The notes under the pieces: generated by a model
Databases searched by the model: none
What the model was told of the DNA's origin: nothing
Seen by the model: only the letters and a program-made list of their open reading frames with translations
NCBI GenBank assembly: GCA_015489595.1
Contig: WFZK01000002.1
Coordinates: 1 to 51,874, forward strand
DNA: 51,874 nucleotides
Reading direction: 5' to 3'
Origin: Candidatus Dojkabacteria bacterium
GTDB taxonomy: Bacteria; Patescibacteriota; Dojkabacteria; GCA-002793355
Program-made: the position numbers and the translations under genes
Shown: piece after piece, positions 33,197-41,666 of the stretch
How the letters are laid out: each line of letters begins with the position of its first letter
Numbering within the stretch: the first letter of the stretch is position 1

Positions 33197-34324
33197 ATGC
33201 TCTATTATATCCGCTATTCTGAGGTTGGTTTAAAGGGTAAGCAGGTAAAAAGGTTTGAGAATATTCTTCGGGAGAATTTGTTGACCCAGTTGCCAAAAGA
33301 GATATCTCCCAGGATAGAGTTTAAACAGAAGCGGGGATTTCTTTATGTTGACGCTGATAATTTTAAGGCGGTAGAAGAGGTTTTATCCCGTACCTTTGGG
33401 GTGGCTTGGTATGGTCCAGTAGAGGAGTTTAAATTTAAGAACGTCGACGATATTTTAAAGCACATTGAGCCTTTTAGAAGTTTCTCTGTAGATATTAAGC
33501 GCTATGATAAATCTTTACCTTTTACTTCTCTAGATCTTTTTCATAGGATCTCTGCCAAATTTGCGGGGAGGGTTAGTAAAGAGGCAGAGATCAAGATTAA
33601 GATCTTTTTATATTCTGCGAATGTAGCTCATATTGTAGTTTACAAACCCGGTCCTGGAGGTTTACCGGTTGGCAGCAGCGGTCGGGGTATTGTTTTATTT
33701 TCAGGTGGCATAGACAGTCCGGTGGCCGCTTATCTTTTGGCCAAGAGAGGAATAAGATTGGATTTGCTACATTTTCATAAGCCCGGAGTTGACATTGACA
33801 AGATTAAAAGATTGGCTAAGATTTTGTCAGGGTATATACCTGGTTTGCGGTTGTTTTCGGCAAGTACAAGATATTTTAGAGAGGCAGTAATAGAGAAAGA
33901 GTTTGCATATAAGTTACAGGTTTTCAGAAGATTTATGATACTCGTGGCTTCTAAGCTAGGATGGCGAAAGTTTAGAAAGTCATTTGTGATCGGCACAGGT
34001 GATAGTTTAGGGCAGGTTGCATCTCAGACACTCTCTAATCTGGTTGGAGTCACATCGGTTTTGTGTGATTATGGCATCAATAATGTGTTTATCGCTAGGC
34101 CCTTAGTTGGCTTGGATAAAGTGGAGATTATAGATCTAGCTAAGAAAATAGGAACGTATAGGATAAGTCTTGAACAATACCCAGACTGCTGTGCTAATGT
34201 AGCTGCTTTTGGCGTAAAAACGGTGAGCAATACTCAAAAGATTAGGGAATTTGAAGCACAGATTGATCTAGAGCAGCTTGCAAACTCTACCGTCGAGGAG
34301 ATAAAGCAGGTACAATATACGTAA
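33197..34324 (+). CDS. thiI: tRNA 4-thiouridine synthetase ThiI
   Basis: 375 residues, the short form without rhodanese domain. N-terminal ferredoxin-like part ('YSEVGLKGKQVKRFENIL', residues 7-24), THUMP domain (about 60-165), then the PP-loop AANH domain with 'VLFSGGIDSPVAAYLL' and 'IGTGDSLGQVASQTLSNL'. The Cys pair 'YPDCCANVAAF' near the C-terminus matches the ThiI-family 'EDCCTxF' segment. It adenylates U8 of tRNA and inserts sulfur; without rhodanese, sulfur may come directly from a desulfurase, as in some Firmicutes. Both tRNAs in this window have U8. TAATG junction with the next gene. Confidence 0.92.
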   Translation: MLYYIRYSEVGLKGKQVKRFENILRENLLTQLPKEISPRIEFKQKRGFLYVDADNFKAVEEVLSRTFGVAWYGPVEEFKFKNVDDILKHIEPFRSFSVDIKRYDKSLPFTSLDLFHRISAKFAGRVSKEAEIKIKIFLYSANVAHIVVYKPGPGGLPVGSSGRGIVLFSGGIDSPVAAYLLAKRGIRLDLLHFHKPGVDIDKIKRLAKILSGYIPGLRLFSASTRYFREAVIEKEFAYKLQVFRRFMILVASKLGWRKFRKSFVIGTGDSLGQVASQTLSNLVGVTSVLCDYGINNVFIARPLVGLDKVEIIDLAKKIGTYRISLEQYPDCCANVAAFGVKTVSNTQKIREFEAQIDLEQLANSTVEEIKQVQYT

Positions 34325-34719
34325 TGTTTTGGAAGAGAAAGAAAGCTCACGATTTTGGTAGATTTTATAAGCAGATTTTGCAGCTTAAGATTAAGCTAAA
34401 AAGAGGTGAAAAGAGCTTAGACTTTTATTCTCTGCGGGAGTTGTTTATTTCTATCGACGGTTTGATGTTTCATATCTTTACGGCTTTAGGTGTAAGCGCT
34501 GAATCTGTTTCGGCCCAAATAAAAGCGGCTGTTGAGAAGGGAATTTTATCGCGGCATGCATATGCTGTGCTTGATAAATTTCATCAAGTACGTAATAAGG
34601 TCGCTTACGAGGACTATGTGCCAGATAAAGGAGAGATCGATTTAGGGTTTAGGGCCTTAGATGCTTTAGCTGAGCTAATTCAGCCTAGGGTACATAAAGG
34701 GTTGGTGAAGGGCAAGTAG
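34324..34719 (+). CDS. Small HEPN-like helical protein
   Basis: 131 residues, all-helical, basic N-terminus (MFWKRKKAHDFGRFY). The segment 'LDKFHQVRNKVAYEDY' is like the RNxxxH/'RNKVAH' signature of HEPN domains, but His is replaced by Tyr, so the RNase activity of toxin-type HEPN proteins is doubtful. It shares a base with the thiI stop (TAATG), ending the operon. No antitoxin-like nucleotidyltransferase is adjacent. Family assignment is tentative; a structural or regulatory RNA-binding role near ThiI is one possibility. Confidence 0.7.
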   Translation: MFWKRKKAHDFGRFYKQILQLKIKLKRGEKSLDFYSLRELFISIDGLMFHIFTALGVSAESVSAQIKAAVEKGILSRHAYAVLDKFHQVRNKVAYEDYVPDKGEIDLGFRALDALAELIQPRVHKGLVKGK

Positions 34720-34746
34720 AGTGGGCTATGACTCTTTCAGGGGGTT

Positions 34747-34784
34747 CACCTTAGGAAATGGCTGAGTTTCCCTGAAGGTGCTTT
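34747..34784 (+). terminator. Possible hairpin at the end of the rpo operon
   Basis: TCACCTTAGGAAA pairs with TTTCCCTGAAGGTG with one or two bulges, about 30 bp after the last stop codon. No U-tract follows, so it is not a canonical intrinsic terminator. Confidence 0.35.
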
Positions 34785-34875
34785 GGGATTGTGGTCTGTC
34801 TCTACTTCTATTTATGCAGTGCTGGTAGGCTTTTAAGGGAGTGGATGGAAACGATTCTTCTTTTCCTCTGATATT

Positions 34876-34903
34876 TTGCTGGCCGTTTTTTATGAAGTAT
34901 AAT
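34876..34903 (+). promoter_or_regulatory. Promoter for the DUF2207 protein (leaderless)
   Basis: TTGCTG (34876-34881), a 16-nt spacer, TATAAT (34898-34903), then 5 nt to the GTG start at 34909. Confidence 0.65.
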
Positions 34904-34908
34904 AAACT

Positions 34909-36837
34909 GTGAAGGTCACCAAAGTTTTAATCTTTATTCTGCTGTGGATAGGATTACTCTTTTTTAGCCCTTCAATAAAGGCTGGTATAGAAGATGACGT
35001 AAAAGATGCGGTATCCCAGGCTCAACTTAAGCTGGCTTCTGAGCCTTCCCGTGTTTCCCTCCAAAAACCTGTCTATCATGCTTTCGTAGGTAGACTTTCA
35101 GCACAAGAGAACGCAATGCATGTTACAGAGATAATAGCGGTAGTGAATACCTCGAGAAATCACGGCGTGTTTATAGCCTTGCCGCTTAGTGCCTATCTCT
35201 CAGATAAAAAAACATTCCATGTTGTTGATGTAAAAGTAGATAAAGCTTTAAAGTATGATGGTCAGAGGCCAGTAGAAGCTCCGTTTTTTACACAGATTGA
35301 GCCTGTTGGTAGGTATGGTGAGAAGGCGTTTTTTATCTTTGTGGGGGATAAAAACAAAACCGATCCTGGCAAGCATACCTATGTAATTTCATATACTGTT
35401 TATAATGTATCTGAGACTGTAGGTAACGTAGATGTGGTGGCATATGACTTGGCTCGGGTTAGAAAGGGTAGCTTTATTTATCCTTCAGAGTTTTATGTTG
35501 TGTATGTTCCTAAGAGTTTGAGAGAATTTCATATATATCTTGATGAGTTCGAATATAATGAGCATGTGGTCAAACAAGATGTCGGGACAGAGGTTAGGAT
35601 AGACTTCCCAATAAAAGGCGGAACTTACGATGTACTTACATTTTCAGGGAAATTCCCTGCCGGCACCTTTGCTGTCACGGATAAGATCAAAAAGCTACGG
35701 AGCCAAGGAGATACTATGATTCGGAATATTAAGCTAGGGAAGGCTTTGAGAAAATTGGTATTGTGGGGCTCGCTGGCCTATGCAGCCTGGCTTATCTTTT
35801 CTATCTATAGCTTTTATCAGAAATATGGCAAAGAGCGCTTCACAAAGGCTTTCCCTCCTGTTTATGTGCTTAGTAAAAAGTTGAGATCTATAAGTCCAGC
35901 CTTGGCGTCCTTTATTTTTTATTATGAAAATAATCTTAAACTTCAGCGTGTTTTAACTTCTCAAATCTTAGAATGGGCTGTCTCTAAGGTTTTAGTTATT
36001 AATAAAGAGCCAAAGCAACCTACCCAACTTACGCTTCTTAAAAGGCTTGAGAGCTTTAGAGATAAAGCAGAGGAGCTTGTGTTTAATCTGTTTTTCAAAG
36101 ATAAGGATACCTTTACGGTGGCTCCTTCTTCTTTTACCAGGGGAGAACTCCTGTCGATGATTGGAGGGATTCGTCGGGAGTTTAAAGAGCGTTTCTTGGA
36201 GCATTCAGGAGATAGTGAAAGGAAAAAACTCACAGTTACTGTTTTTCTGATAGCTTTTGTTGGTCTTGTGGGGCTGTTTTTCGCCTATCCTGTCTTTGAG
36301 TTAGCCGGAGGAGTTTTAGCCCAGGTGGCAAATGGCAATGAGCTGTTTTTAGCGAGTCTTACTCTGATGGTCCCTGGGGTAGTTTGGCTTATTTTCTCTA
36401 GATACATGGGTAGACTAAATCAGGAGGGAATTGATCTGTACAGAGAGCTTCATGGTCTCTATCGATATATTAAGGCTGCAGAGGTTAAGCGGATAAAGTT
36501 TTTTAATGATCCTGACAAGTTGGTAAAACATTTTGAAGAGCTTTTACCCTATGCTGCGATGTTTGGGTTGTTTGATAAATGGGTAAAAGTATTTAAAGAT
36601 ATCTTTAAGCTAAAGAATATTGATTATCAGGCATACTGGTTAAGGGGTCAGACCTTAGGCAGTGTAGAAGCAGCGACTGATGCTATAGATTCTGTGTATG
36701 AAAGCGTAGATTCTGCGATCTCTAAAACCGTGGAGTCAATGGTAAAAGAAAGCGGAAGCTTCTCTTCAGGAGGCGTCTCAAGTTCTGGCGGCTCAGGAGG
36801 AGGTTTCAGCGGTGGCAGCAGCAGCGGCGGGTGGTAG
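34909..36837 (+). CDS. DUF2207-type membrane protein
   Basis: 642 residues. N-terminal signal sequence (about 1-24, ending IKAG), an extracytoplasmic beta-rich DUF2207 region of about 240 residues ('VISYTVYNVSETVGNVDVVAYDLA', 'YPSEFYVVYVP'), then TMs at about 283-303, 438-458 and 468-488 and a cytoplasmic-looking region. The tail is a Gly/Ser run (SGGSGGGFSGG, ending GGW), the typical terminus of DUF2207 proteins. Function is unknown for the family; envelope roles are suspected. GTG start is supported by TATAAT 5 nt upstream. Confidence 0.85.
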   Translation: MKVTKVLIFILLWIGLLFFSPSIKAGIEDDVKDAVSQAQLKLASEPSRVSLQKPVYHAFVGRLSAQENAMHVTEIIAVVNTSRNHGVFIALPLSAYLSDKKTFHVVDVKVDKALKYDGQRPVEAPFFTQIEPVGRYGEKAFFIFVGDKNKTDPGKHTYVISYTVYNVSETVGNVDVVAYDLARVRKGSFIYPSEFYVVYVPKSLREFHIYLDEFEYNEHVVKQDVGTEVRIDFPIKGGTYDVLTFSGKFPAGTFAVTDKIKKLRSQGDTMIRNIKLGKALRKLVLWGSLAYAAWLIFSIYSFYQKYGKERFTKAFPPVYVLSKKLRSISPALASFIFYYENNLKLQRVLTSQILEWAVSKVLVINKEPKQPTQLTLLKRLESFRDKAEELVFNLFFKDKDTFTVAPSSFTRGELLSMIGGIRREFKERFLEHSGDSERKKLTVTVFLIAFVGLVGLFFAYPVFELAGGVLAQVANGNELFLASLTLMVPGVVWLIFSRYMGRLNQEGIDLYRELHGLYRYIKAAEVKRIKFFNDPDKLVKHFEELLPYAAMFGLFDKWVKVFKDIFKLKNIDYQAYWLRGQTLGSVEAATDAIDSVYESVDSAISKTVESMVKESGSFSSGGVSSSGGSGGGFSGGSSSGGW

Positions 36838-36843
36838 TATAAT
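36838..36843 (+). promoter_or_regulatory. -10 box for the HAD gene
   Basis: TATAAT begins right after the DUF2207 stop codon and ends 4 nt before ATG 36848, supporting the internal start. Confidence 0.55.
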
Positions 36844-36847
36844 AAAT

Positions 36848-37372
36848 ATGCAAGAGATAAGGGATCTTTTAGAGCTTCCTTCACCCATTTTCCATATTAT
36901 TTTTGATCTTAGTAAGGTCATAGTTCCAGTTAAGTTGAAGCAACAGATGCTAGAAGCTGAGACTGGGGGGAGTACAGGTTTTAAACCACCGCCCTGGTAT
37001 CTTAACTTAATCTCTTCACTTAAAACTAGATTTACCTTTGGGATTTTGTCTAATACTTCAGTTCCAGATCTTTATCTTAAATATCTTAAACTAGATAAAT
37101 ATTTCAGTCCTAGGATCTTTACCCTCTGGGAAGCCCCACCTAAGCCACATCCGGATGCATTCAGAAAATATCTAGAGAAGGTAAAGATGCCAGTCGAAAA
37201 TATTGCCATGATTGACGATAAACCACACAACCTGGTTGTGGCTAAAAGTTTTGGAATCTATACAGTTTGGGCAAGACTCCCAGAACAAAAGGATCCTGAT
37301 ATTGTTCATCAACCACTCCTTGATGCCTGGATTGAGTGGCATGCTTATTTGGACAGGCTAACAGAGAGGTAG
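36848..37372 (+). CDS. HAD-superfamily hydrolase-like protein
   Basis: 174 residues from ATG 36848; an in-frame ATG at 36812 exists but lies inside the preceding gene. HAD core motifs: motif I 'IIFDLSKVI', motif II 'FGILSNTS', motif III Lys in 'APPKPHPDAF' and motif IV 'IAMIDDKPHNLVVA'. The nucleophile Asp is present, but the acid/base residue two positions later is Ser rather than Asp (D-L-S). That occurs in some non-phosphatase HADs, so the chemistry may not be an ordinary phosphatase. The cap is minimal ('KQQMLEAETGGSTGFKPPPW'). Confidence 0.82.
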   Translation: MQEIRDLLELPSPIFHIIFDLSKVIVPVKLKQQMLEAETGGSTGFKPPPWYLNLISSLKTRFTFGILSNTSVPDLYLKYLKLDKYFSPRIFTLWEAPPKPHPDAFRKYLEKVKMPVENIAMIDDKPHNLVVAKSFGIYTVWARLPEQKDPDIVHQPLLDAWIEWHAYLDRLTER

Positions 37373-37405
37373 AGAACGGCTAAATTCTGTTCGCGGGGAA
37401 TGCCT

Positions 37406-38128
37406 CTAAGTAAAGTTCGTTTTGGTTAACTCTATTAGGGCATTTATGTCTCCTTTGTTTTTAAAAATTAGGTTACCAACTTTTTGTAAGAATGGGCGAA
37501 GTTGTGGATAAAAATTCGCATCTGAGTATGAGATTTTATTTTCTGGCCAGAGTCTCGTCACCACTATTCGGTCTATATAAGAAAGATTGAATGCAATTGC
37601 TTCAGTTAAGGCCCATCGCTGTTGATCACTTAGCTTAGCTTTAAGCTTGTTTAGATACGCATGAATATAAGATTCTATAAATTCGATCGCGAAAATAGGT
37701 AACCCTTTTGGTTTAGCATGCTTGTACCAAACGGAAAACACGCACCCTTCCCATGCGCTTGTAGAGAAAAATCCGCTAATGACGCATACAAAAGGAAACG
37801 GATTGAAGGAGTAATGGATGGCAAGTAGGGTGTTAACCCTGGAGACTAGAAATTTTAAACGTTCGGGAGTGTAGAATATTTTGAAAAACTTAAGGGCAGA
37901 AGAAAGTTCTCTTCTGTGAGCCTTGTGGAATTTTTCTACAAAACTATAAATTAAATCCCATTTCTCTTCGTTTGACTTGATGGATCTAAATTTGCGAATA
38001 AGAGAGTAGGGTATATTGCGGCCCTTTAGCCTTTTTTCTTCATCGGCCGGGTCATGAGGAAGTTGCTCTATAATATTCCACAATATGTTAGCATCGCTTG
38101 TGCAGGAGGTTGTAAAACGTACCAGCAT
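37406..38128 (-). CDS. Unrecognised 240-residue soluble protein
   Basis: No family recognised. Largely helical; contains five Cys ('TTSCTSD', 'FVCVISGFF', 'WEGCVFSVW' among them) and aromatic-rich middle ('YSFNPFPFVCVISGFFSTSA'). No TM is convincing, though residues about 108-130 are hydrophobic. It stands alone, converging on the HAD gene (33 bp between stops). Upstream on its strand TACTAT ends 6 nt before the ATG, in line with the leaderless pattern. Confidence 0.7.
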   Translation of the reverse strand: MLVRFTTSCTSDANILWNIIEQLPHDPADEEKRLKGRNIPYSLIRKFRSIKSNEEKWDLIYSFVEKFHKAHRRELSSALKFFKIFYTPERLKFLVSRVNTLLAIHYSFNPFPFVCVISGFFSTSAWEGCVFSVWYKHAKPKGLPIFAIEFIESYIHAYLNKLKAKLSDQQRWALTEAIAFNLSYIDRIVVTRLWPENKISYSDANFYPQLRPFLQKVGNLIFKNKGDINALIELTKTNFT

Positions 38129-38260
38129 ACTGCTATAGTATTCTATACGATTTTTAAGGTTTTGTGGTTTAAGGAGTGGTGGTATAAGTTTAGGGTGGGG
38201 GATCGCTGTTTGTTAGATAGGGGGAGAAGGCAGGAGTCTGTTTGAGAGCTTGGTGAGATT

Positions 38261-39541
38261 ATGAAAAAGCTTGGAAGGATTTTCCTGACAATAATCATAA
38301 TCTTTACTTTCCTGGTAAATATTTTACAGAGTTTTGTGGCGGTAGAAATAGTTAGGTGGCATCTAAAGAAGCAGGGTTATGTAGGTAAAAAGAGTATGCC
38401 TTCGTCCCCTGTAGGTGTTGTTGGAGCTGCAGGAGTAGTGAGGCTTTATACTCATTCATGTGTTAGGTTTAAAGTGCCTGCCTTTGACGTGACTGAAAGG
38501 TTAAGCTTGGCTGGGAAAGCGTATACAGTATGTTCAGAAGGGGAGGGTACTGGATTTGCAGTCACTAAAGATTATATAGCAAGTGCGGGGCACGTTTTGA
38601 TGCCGTCGAGTAAGGGTATCTTTTATGGATATGCAGCCTATCTTTTGGCCTTTTTATCTAAAGGGAGAGCACTCCCCGGATATTTAGATAATGGTTTTTC
38701 CAGTGATCTTTTAGCTGCAGGTAGAAGGTTGGGATACTCCAGACCTGGTTCCACATTTTACAAGAAGGTTCTTAAACAGATTGCAGATAGGTTAAGCGAG
38801 GATAGCTTTACTTTGGCTAAGCATAAAGTTTGGGCAACTCTTGGAGCTTCTGTAACTTGTACGCCTACCGGGCGGTGTAATTCGTTTTATCATAAAGTGG
38901 TTCAAGTAATTCCTGTAGATGGATATGTTCCCAAGGCGAATTTTAACTGGAAGATCGGGGCGCCCACGACGGGGGGAGTCTTGCCTGATTTGGCAGTTGG
39001 TAAGCTTACGGAGCGACTTGGTGTGACTCCCTTGCAGCTAGGGGATTCACGATACATTGATGTTTCCGAAAGATTAATCCTCGTTGGTTTTTCTCCTCTC
39101 GTAGATTCTTCTCTCCCCGATGGAGTAATCTTACCTCACGTACAGGAGGGGACGTTATACACCTCTGAATACTCCCCTTACTTTATGTTTTCTGATTTTT
39201 TAATAGTAAAAATGCCAGGGTTTCCAGGTGAAAGCGGTAGTCCGGTCCTTAATTCCAAGGGAAAGGTCGTGGGTATATGCGCCTTGGGGGAGGTAGAGGG
39301 GATACTATCATCTGAAGATGAGGTGATGATGGCTGTAAAGGTTTCGCTTTTAAAAGAGCTTTTGGACAAACACGGCATAAAGTACAACCATTCTTCTTCG
39401 TCTGAGGTGTTATTAAGAAGTCTTCAGACCTCTAGTAAACATTCGAGGAATAAGCTTGAACAGTTTATAAGATTCGAGCCAGCGTATTATTCTGAGCTTT
39501 TAGGGCATTACTTTTCCGTTAGGGAAGACAGGCCTAGGTGA
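38261..39541 (+). CDS. Membrane-anchored trypsin-like serine protease
   Basis: 426 residues. N-terminal signal anchor (about 7-30), then an S1-type protease domain on the outside. Triad candidates: His111 ('IASAGHVL'), Asp243 ('LPDLAVGKL') and Ser325 in 'FPGESGSPVLNSKGKVVGIC'. There is an insert of about 100 residues between the His and Asp strands (about 115-215), with Cys200 and Cys206 close together. No PDZ domain follows, unlike HtrA/DegP; the last 70 residues are a basic and polar tail. Likely role: processing or quality control of surface proteins, by inference. GGTGAG precedes the ATG. Confidence 0.88.
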   Translation: MKKLGRIFLTIIIIFTFLVNILQSFVAVEIVRWHLKKQGYVGKKSMPSSPVGVVGAAGVVRLYTHSCVRFKVPAFDVTERLSLAGKAYTVCSEGEGTGFAVTKDYIASAGHVLMPSSKGIFYGYAAYLLAFLSKGRALPGYLDNGFSSDLLAAGRRLGYSRPGSTFYKKVLKQIADRLSEDSFTLAKHKVWATLGASVTCTPTGRCNSFYHKVVQVIPVDGYVPKANFNWKIGAPTTGGVLPDLAVGKLTERLGVTPLQLGDSRYIDVSERLILVGFSPLVDSSLPDGVILPHVQEGTLYTSEYSPYFMFSDFLIVKMPGFPGESGSPVLNSKGKVVGICALGEVEGILSSEDEVMMAVKVSLLKELLDKHGIKYNHSSSSEVLLRSLQTSSKHSRNKLEQFIRFEPAYYSELLGHYFSVREDRPR

Positions 39542-39643
39542 CAAGAGTTTGGATTTTACCTTACACTCGAGAGTACACCTATTTTTTTATGATAAGCGCT
39601 ACTTGGCTGCAAGATAATTCTAAGCGGCAAAGGGGAAAAGGTG

Positions 39644-39699
39644 GTAGGGGGGCTGGTGGCAAAATCGTAGAGACTCGATTTTGCCACCAGCCCCCCTAC
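39644..39699. repeat. Long palindrome P7
   Basis: The longest member: perfect 24-bp arms (39644-39667, 39676-39699), 8-nt centre. Right arm CGATTTTGCCACCAGCCCCC plus CTAC. It lies between the protease and DUF167 genes on the same strand. Confidence 0.93.
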
Positions 39700-39738
39700 G
39701 TTGCCTTTTATCTTCTGAGCCTGATACTATTAAAGTGT

Positions 39739-39999
39739 ATGGGCTCTATGCTTATCTTAGTGCAAGTCAAGCCGAAATCAAGGATGTATAAAGTAGAAAG
39801 ACTTCCAGACAATGCTGTGGTGCCGTTACCGGGGTTTTCAGGAAAGGTCTCTGCTATGTATAGGGTTTTCCTAAAGGAGCCTCCTGTTGACGGGAAGGCA
39901 AACACAGCGTTGGTCAAGTTGCTTTCAGATTACTTTGGCAAGCCTGTACGGATTTTAAGGGGGAAAGGTTCAAGGATTAAACTGATGCAGGTGGGGTAA
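39739..39999 (+). CDS. DUF167/UPF0235 (YggU-like) protein
   Basis: 86 residues from ATG 39739 (MGSMLILVQVKP); the longer frame upstream would cross palindrome P7 and is not credible. The family block is clear: 'LVQVKPKSR', 'VSAMYRVFLKEPPVDGKANTALVKLLSDYF' (split for orientation) and 'VRILRGKGSRIK'. Small cytosolic protein of unknown function. The stop TAA is followed directly by palindrome P8. A TGA-TACTAT box lies 8 nt before the ATG. Confidence 0.88.
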   Translation: MGSMLILVQVKPKSRMYKVERLPDNAVVPLPGFSGKVSAMYRVFLKEPPVDGKANTALVKLLSDYFGKPVRILRGKGSRIKLMQVG

Positions 40000-40045
40000 G
40001 GGGCTGGGGCGAAAATCGACTTTCTTCGATTTTTGCCCCAGCCCC
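40000..40045. repeat. Long palindrome P8
   Basis: 20-bp arms (40000-40019, 40026-40045) with one G-U pair, 6-nt centre. Right arm TCGATTTTTGCCCCAGCCCC. It begins on the base after the DUF167 stop codon. Confidence 0.92.
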
Positions 40046-40077
40046 GCCCATGTGTAGAGCAGTTCTTGCGAAAGGTG

Positions 40078-40083
40078 TATAAT
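40078..40083 (+). promoter_or_regulatory. -10 box for the MFS transporter gene
   Basis: TATAAT with TG two bases upstream; leader of about 24 nt to ATG 40114, preceded by GGAG. Confidence 0.55.
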
Positions 40084-40113
40084 CAGTGAGCTTAATTTGT
40101 AAATTGCCTGGAG

Positions 40114-41631
40114 ATGTTAGGGCTTTTGTCAGTTTTGTTTGCTATCTTGATCTTAGTCTTGGATGGTACCCTCATGAATGTCGCTATGGTTAATGTAGCG
40201 GCTGATTTGAAGATTTCGCTATCTGATCTTCAGACTCTTATTACCTTTTATTCCCTTGTAATGGGGGCCCTCATGTTGCTTGGAGGGAAACTGGCAGATG
40301 TTCTTGGTAGAAAGAAGATTTTTATGCTAGGAGTTGCACTGTTTGGGATAGGCAGTCTAATTTCAGCCTTGTCGTCAAAATCATGGCAGCTTTTATTGGG
40401 TTGGAGTATTATAGAGGGTATTGGAGCAGCTTTAATGATGCCTGCCTCAACCTCATTGATAGTGGACTCATTTAAAGGTAAGAAGCGGGCTTTGGCATTT
40501 GGCTTATGGGGTGGGATAGCTGCCGCAGGGGCTGCTCTAGGCCCAGTGGTTGGAGGCTATATAACAACGTATTACTCATGGCGCTATGCTTTTTTGATGC
40601 AGGTGGTTGTCGCAGTTTTTGTGCTACTCGGAGCATTTAAATTGCGAGAGAGTGCTCCACTTAAAGGAACCAAGATAGATTTCATCGGCGCATTGCTGGC
40701 TGGATTAGGGGTAACATCAATAATCTATGCTTCTCTTAAGGCTTGGGAGTATGGTTGGTTTAAAGCTAAAAAGTCCGTCGAGATAGCCGGAATAAATTTG
40801 GCTTTTTTTAATATCTCTTTGACTTTTTGGCTAATGGTAGCAGGGGTCATCCTTTTACTTTTGTTTGTTGTGTGGCAGAGAAGGTGTAAATATCCTTTGC
40901 TGAATCTGGAGATCTTTAAAAATTGGGACTTTACTAGCGCCATTGTATTCGTGACCGTGCTGAATTTAGCCCAGGCTGGTTTGTTTTTCGTTTTACCTAT
41001 CTATTTCCAAGTCCTTTTCAATCTAACACCTCTTAAGGTAGGTCTCTATTTGCTCCCTATCACAGTTGGCGTTTTGCTTACCTCTGCTATAGGTTCACGC
41101 TGGTCTAGGAGTTCTAAGTTCACCATAGTTCTAGGTTTAATTCTCTCTTTAATAGCTGGAGTAATACTATTTAATATAATTGATACCAAACTTGAATACG
41201 TTAAATTTGTTCCAGTGTTTATTCTCCTCGGGGCTGGATTGGGTTTCGTAATGTCGCAGATAACTAATGTAATTATGTCTGCCGTCCCTGCCAAATATGC
41301 TGGGGAAGCGTCTGGCGTTAATAGTACTCTGCGTAGGATCGGCAGCTCTCTCGGCACAGCACTAGTAGGGACGGTCTTTTTCTCTTACACAGAGGATAAG
41401 CTAAGACCGCTTGCAAATACTCTCCATCTTCCGAGTCTTGATGTGAGAATTGTCGCCGAAGTTATAAGGCATCTGCCTGCGGCGGTGAGTGCTAGACTGT
41501 TTGATAGTTTTGCGGTCGTGGTAGTTGATGGGATCAAGCGGGTTTCTATCTTTACGATTGTAATACTTTTTGTAGTGGTGGTCTGGGCTTTGTTTGTGCC
41601 CTTGAGGGTGGAGAATAATGATAAGAGTTAG
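40114..41631 (+). CDS. DHA2-family MFS multidrug exporter
   Basis: 505 residues, about 14 TMs, the EmrB/QacA layout of proton-driven drug exporters. 'LDGTLMNVAMVNVAADLKIS' matches motif D1 in TM1 ('LDxTIVNVALP'), 'GGKLADVLGRKKIFMLG' is motif A, 'MMPASTSLI' and 'LGPVVGGYITTYYSWRYAF' is motif C, the antiporter signature. 'SGVNSTLRRIGSSLGTAL' is the usual C-terminal-half motif. Substrate unknown. No regulator or membrane-fusion partner is adjacent. Confidence 0.92.
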   Translation: MLGLLSVLFAILILVLDGTLMNVAMVNVAADLKISLSDLQTLITFYSLVMGALMLLGGKLADVLGRKKIFMLGVALFGIGSLISALSSKSWQLLLGWSIIEGIGAALMMPASTSLIVDSFKGKKRALAFGLWGGIAAAGAALGPVVGGYITTYYSWRYAFLMQVVVAVFVLLGAFKLRESAPLKGTKIDFIGALLAGLGVTSIIYASLKAWEYGWFKAKKSVEIAGINLAFFNISLTFWLMVAGVILLLLFVVWQRRCKYPLLNLEIFKNWDFTSAIVFVTVLNLAQAGLFFVLPIYFQVLFNLTPLKVGLYLLPITVGVLLTSAIGSRWSRSSKFTIVLGLILSLIAGVILFNIIDTKLEYVKFVPVFILLGAGLGFVMSQITNVIMSAVPAKYAGEASGVNSTLRRIGSSLGTALVGTVFFSYTEDKLRPLANTLHLPSLDVRIVAEVIRHLPAAVSARLFDSFAVVVVDGIKRVSIFTIVILFVVVVWALFVPLRVENNDKS

Positions 41632-41666
41632 GGGGATGTCCGGCTTTAGTCTAGCTGCGGGGTGTG

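Noticed and set aside
39538-39738. N-terminal extension of the DUF167 protein
   Set aside because: The extension reads through palindrome P7 and has no family similarity; the conserved domain starts at ATG 39739.
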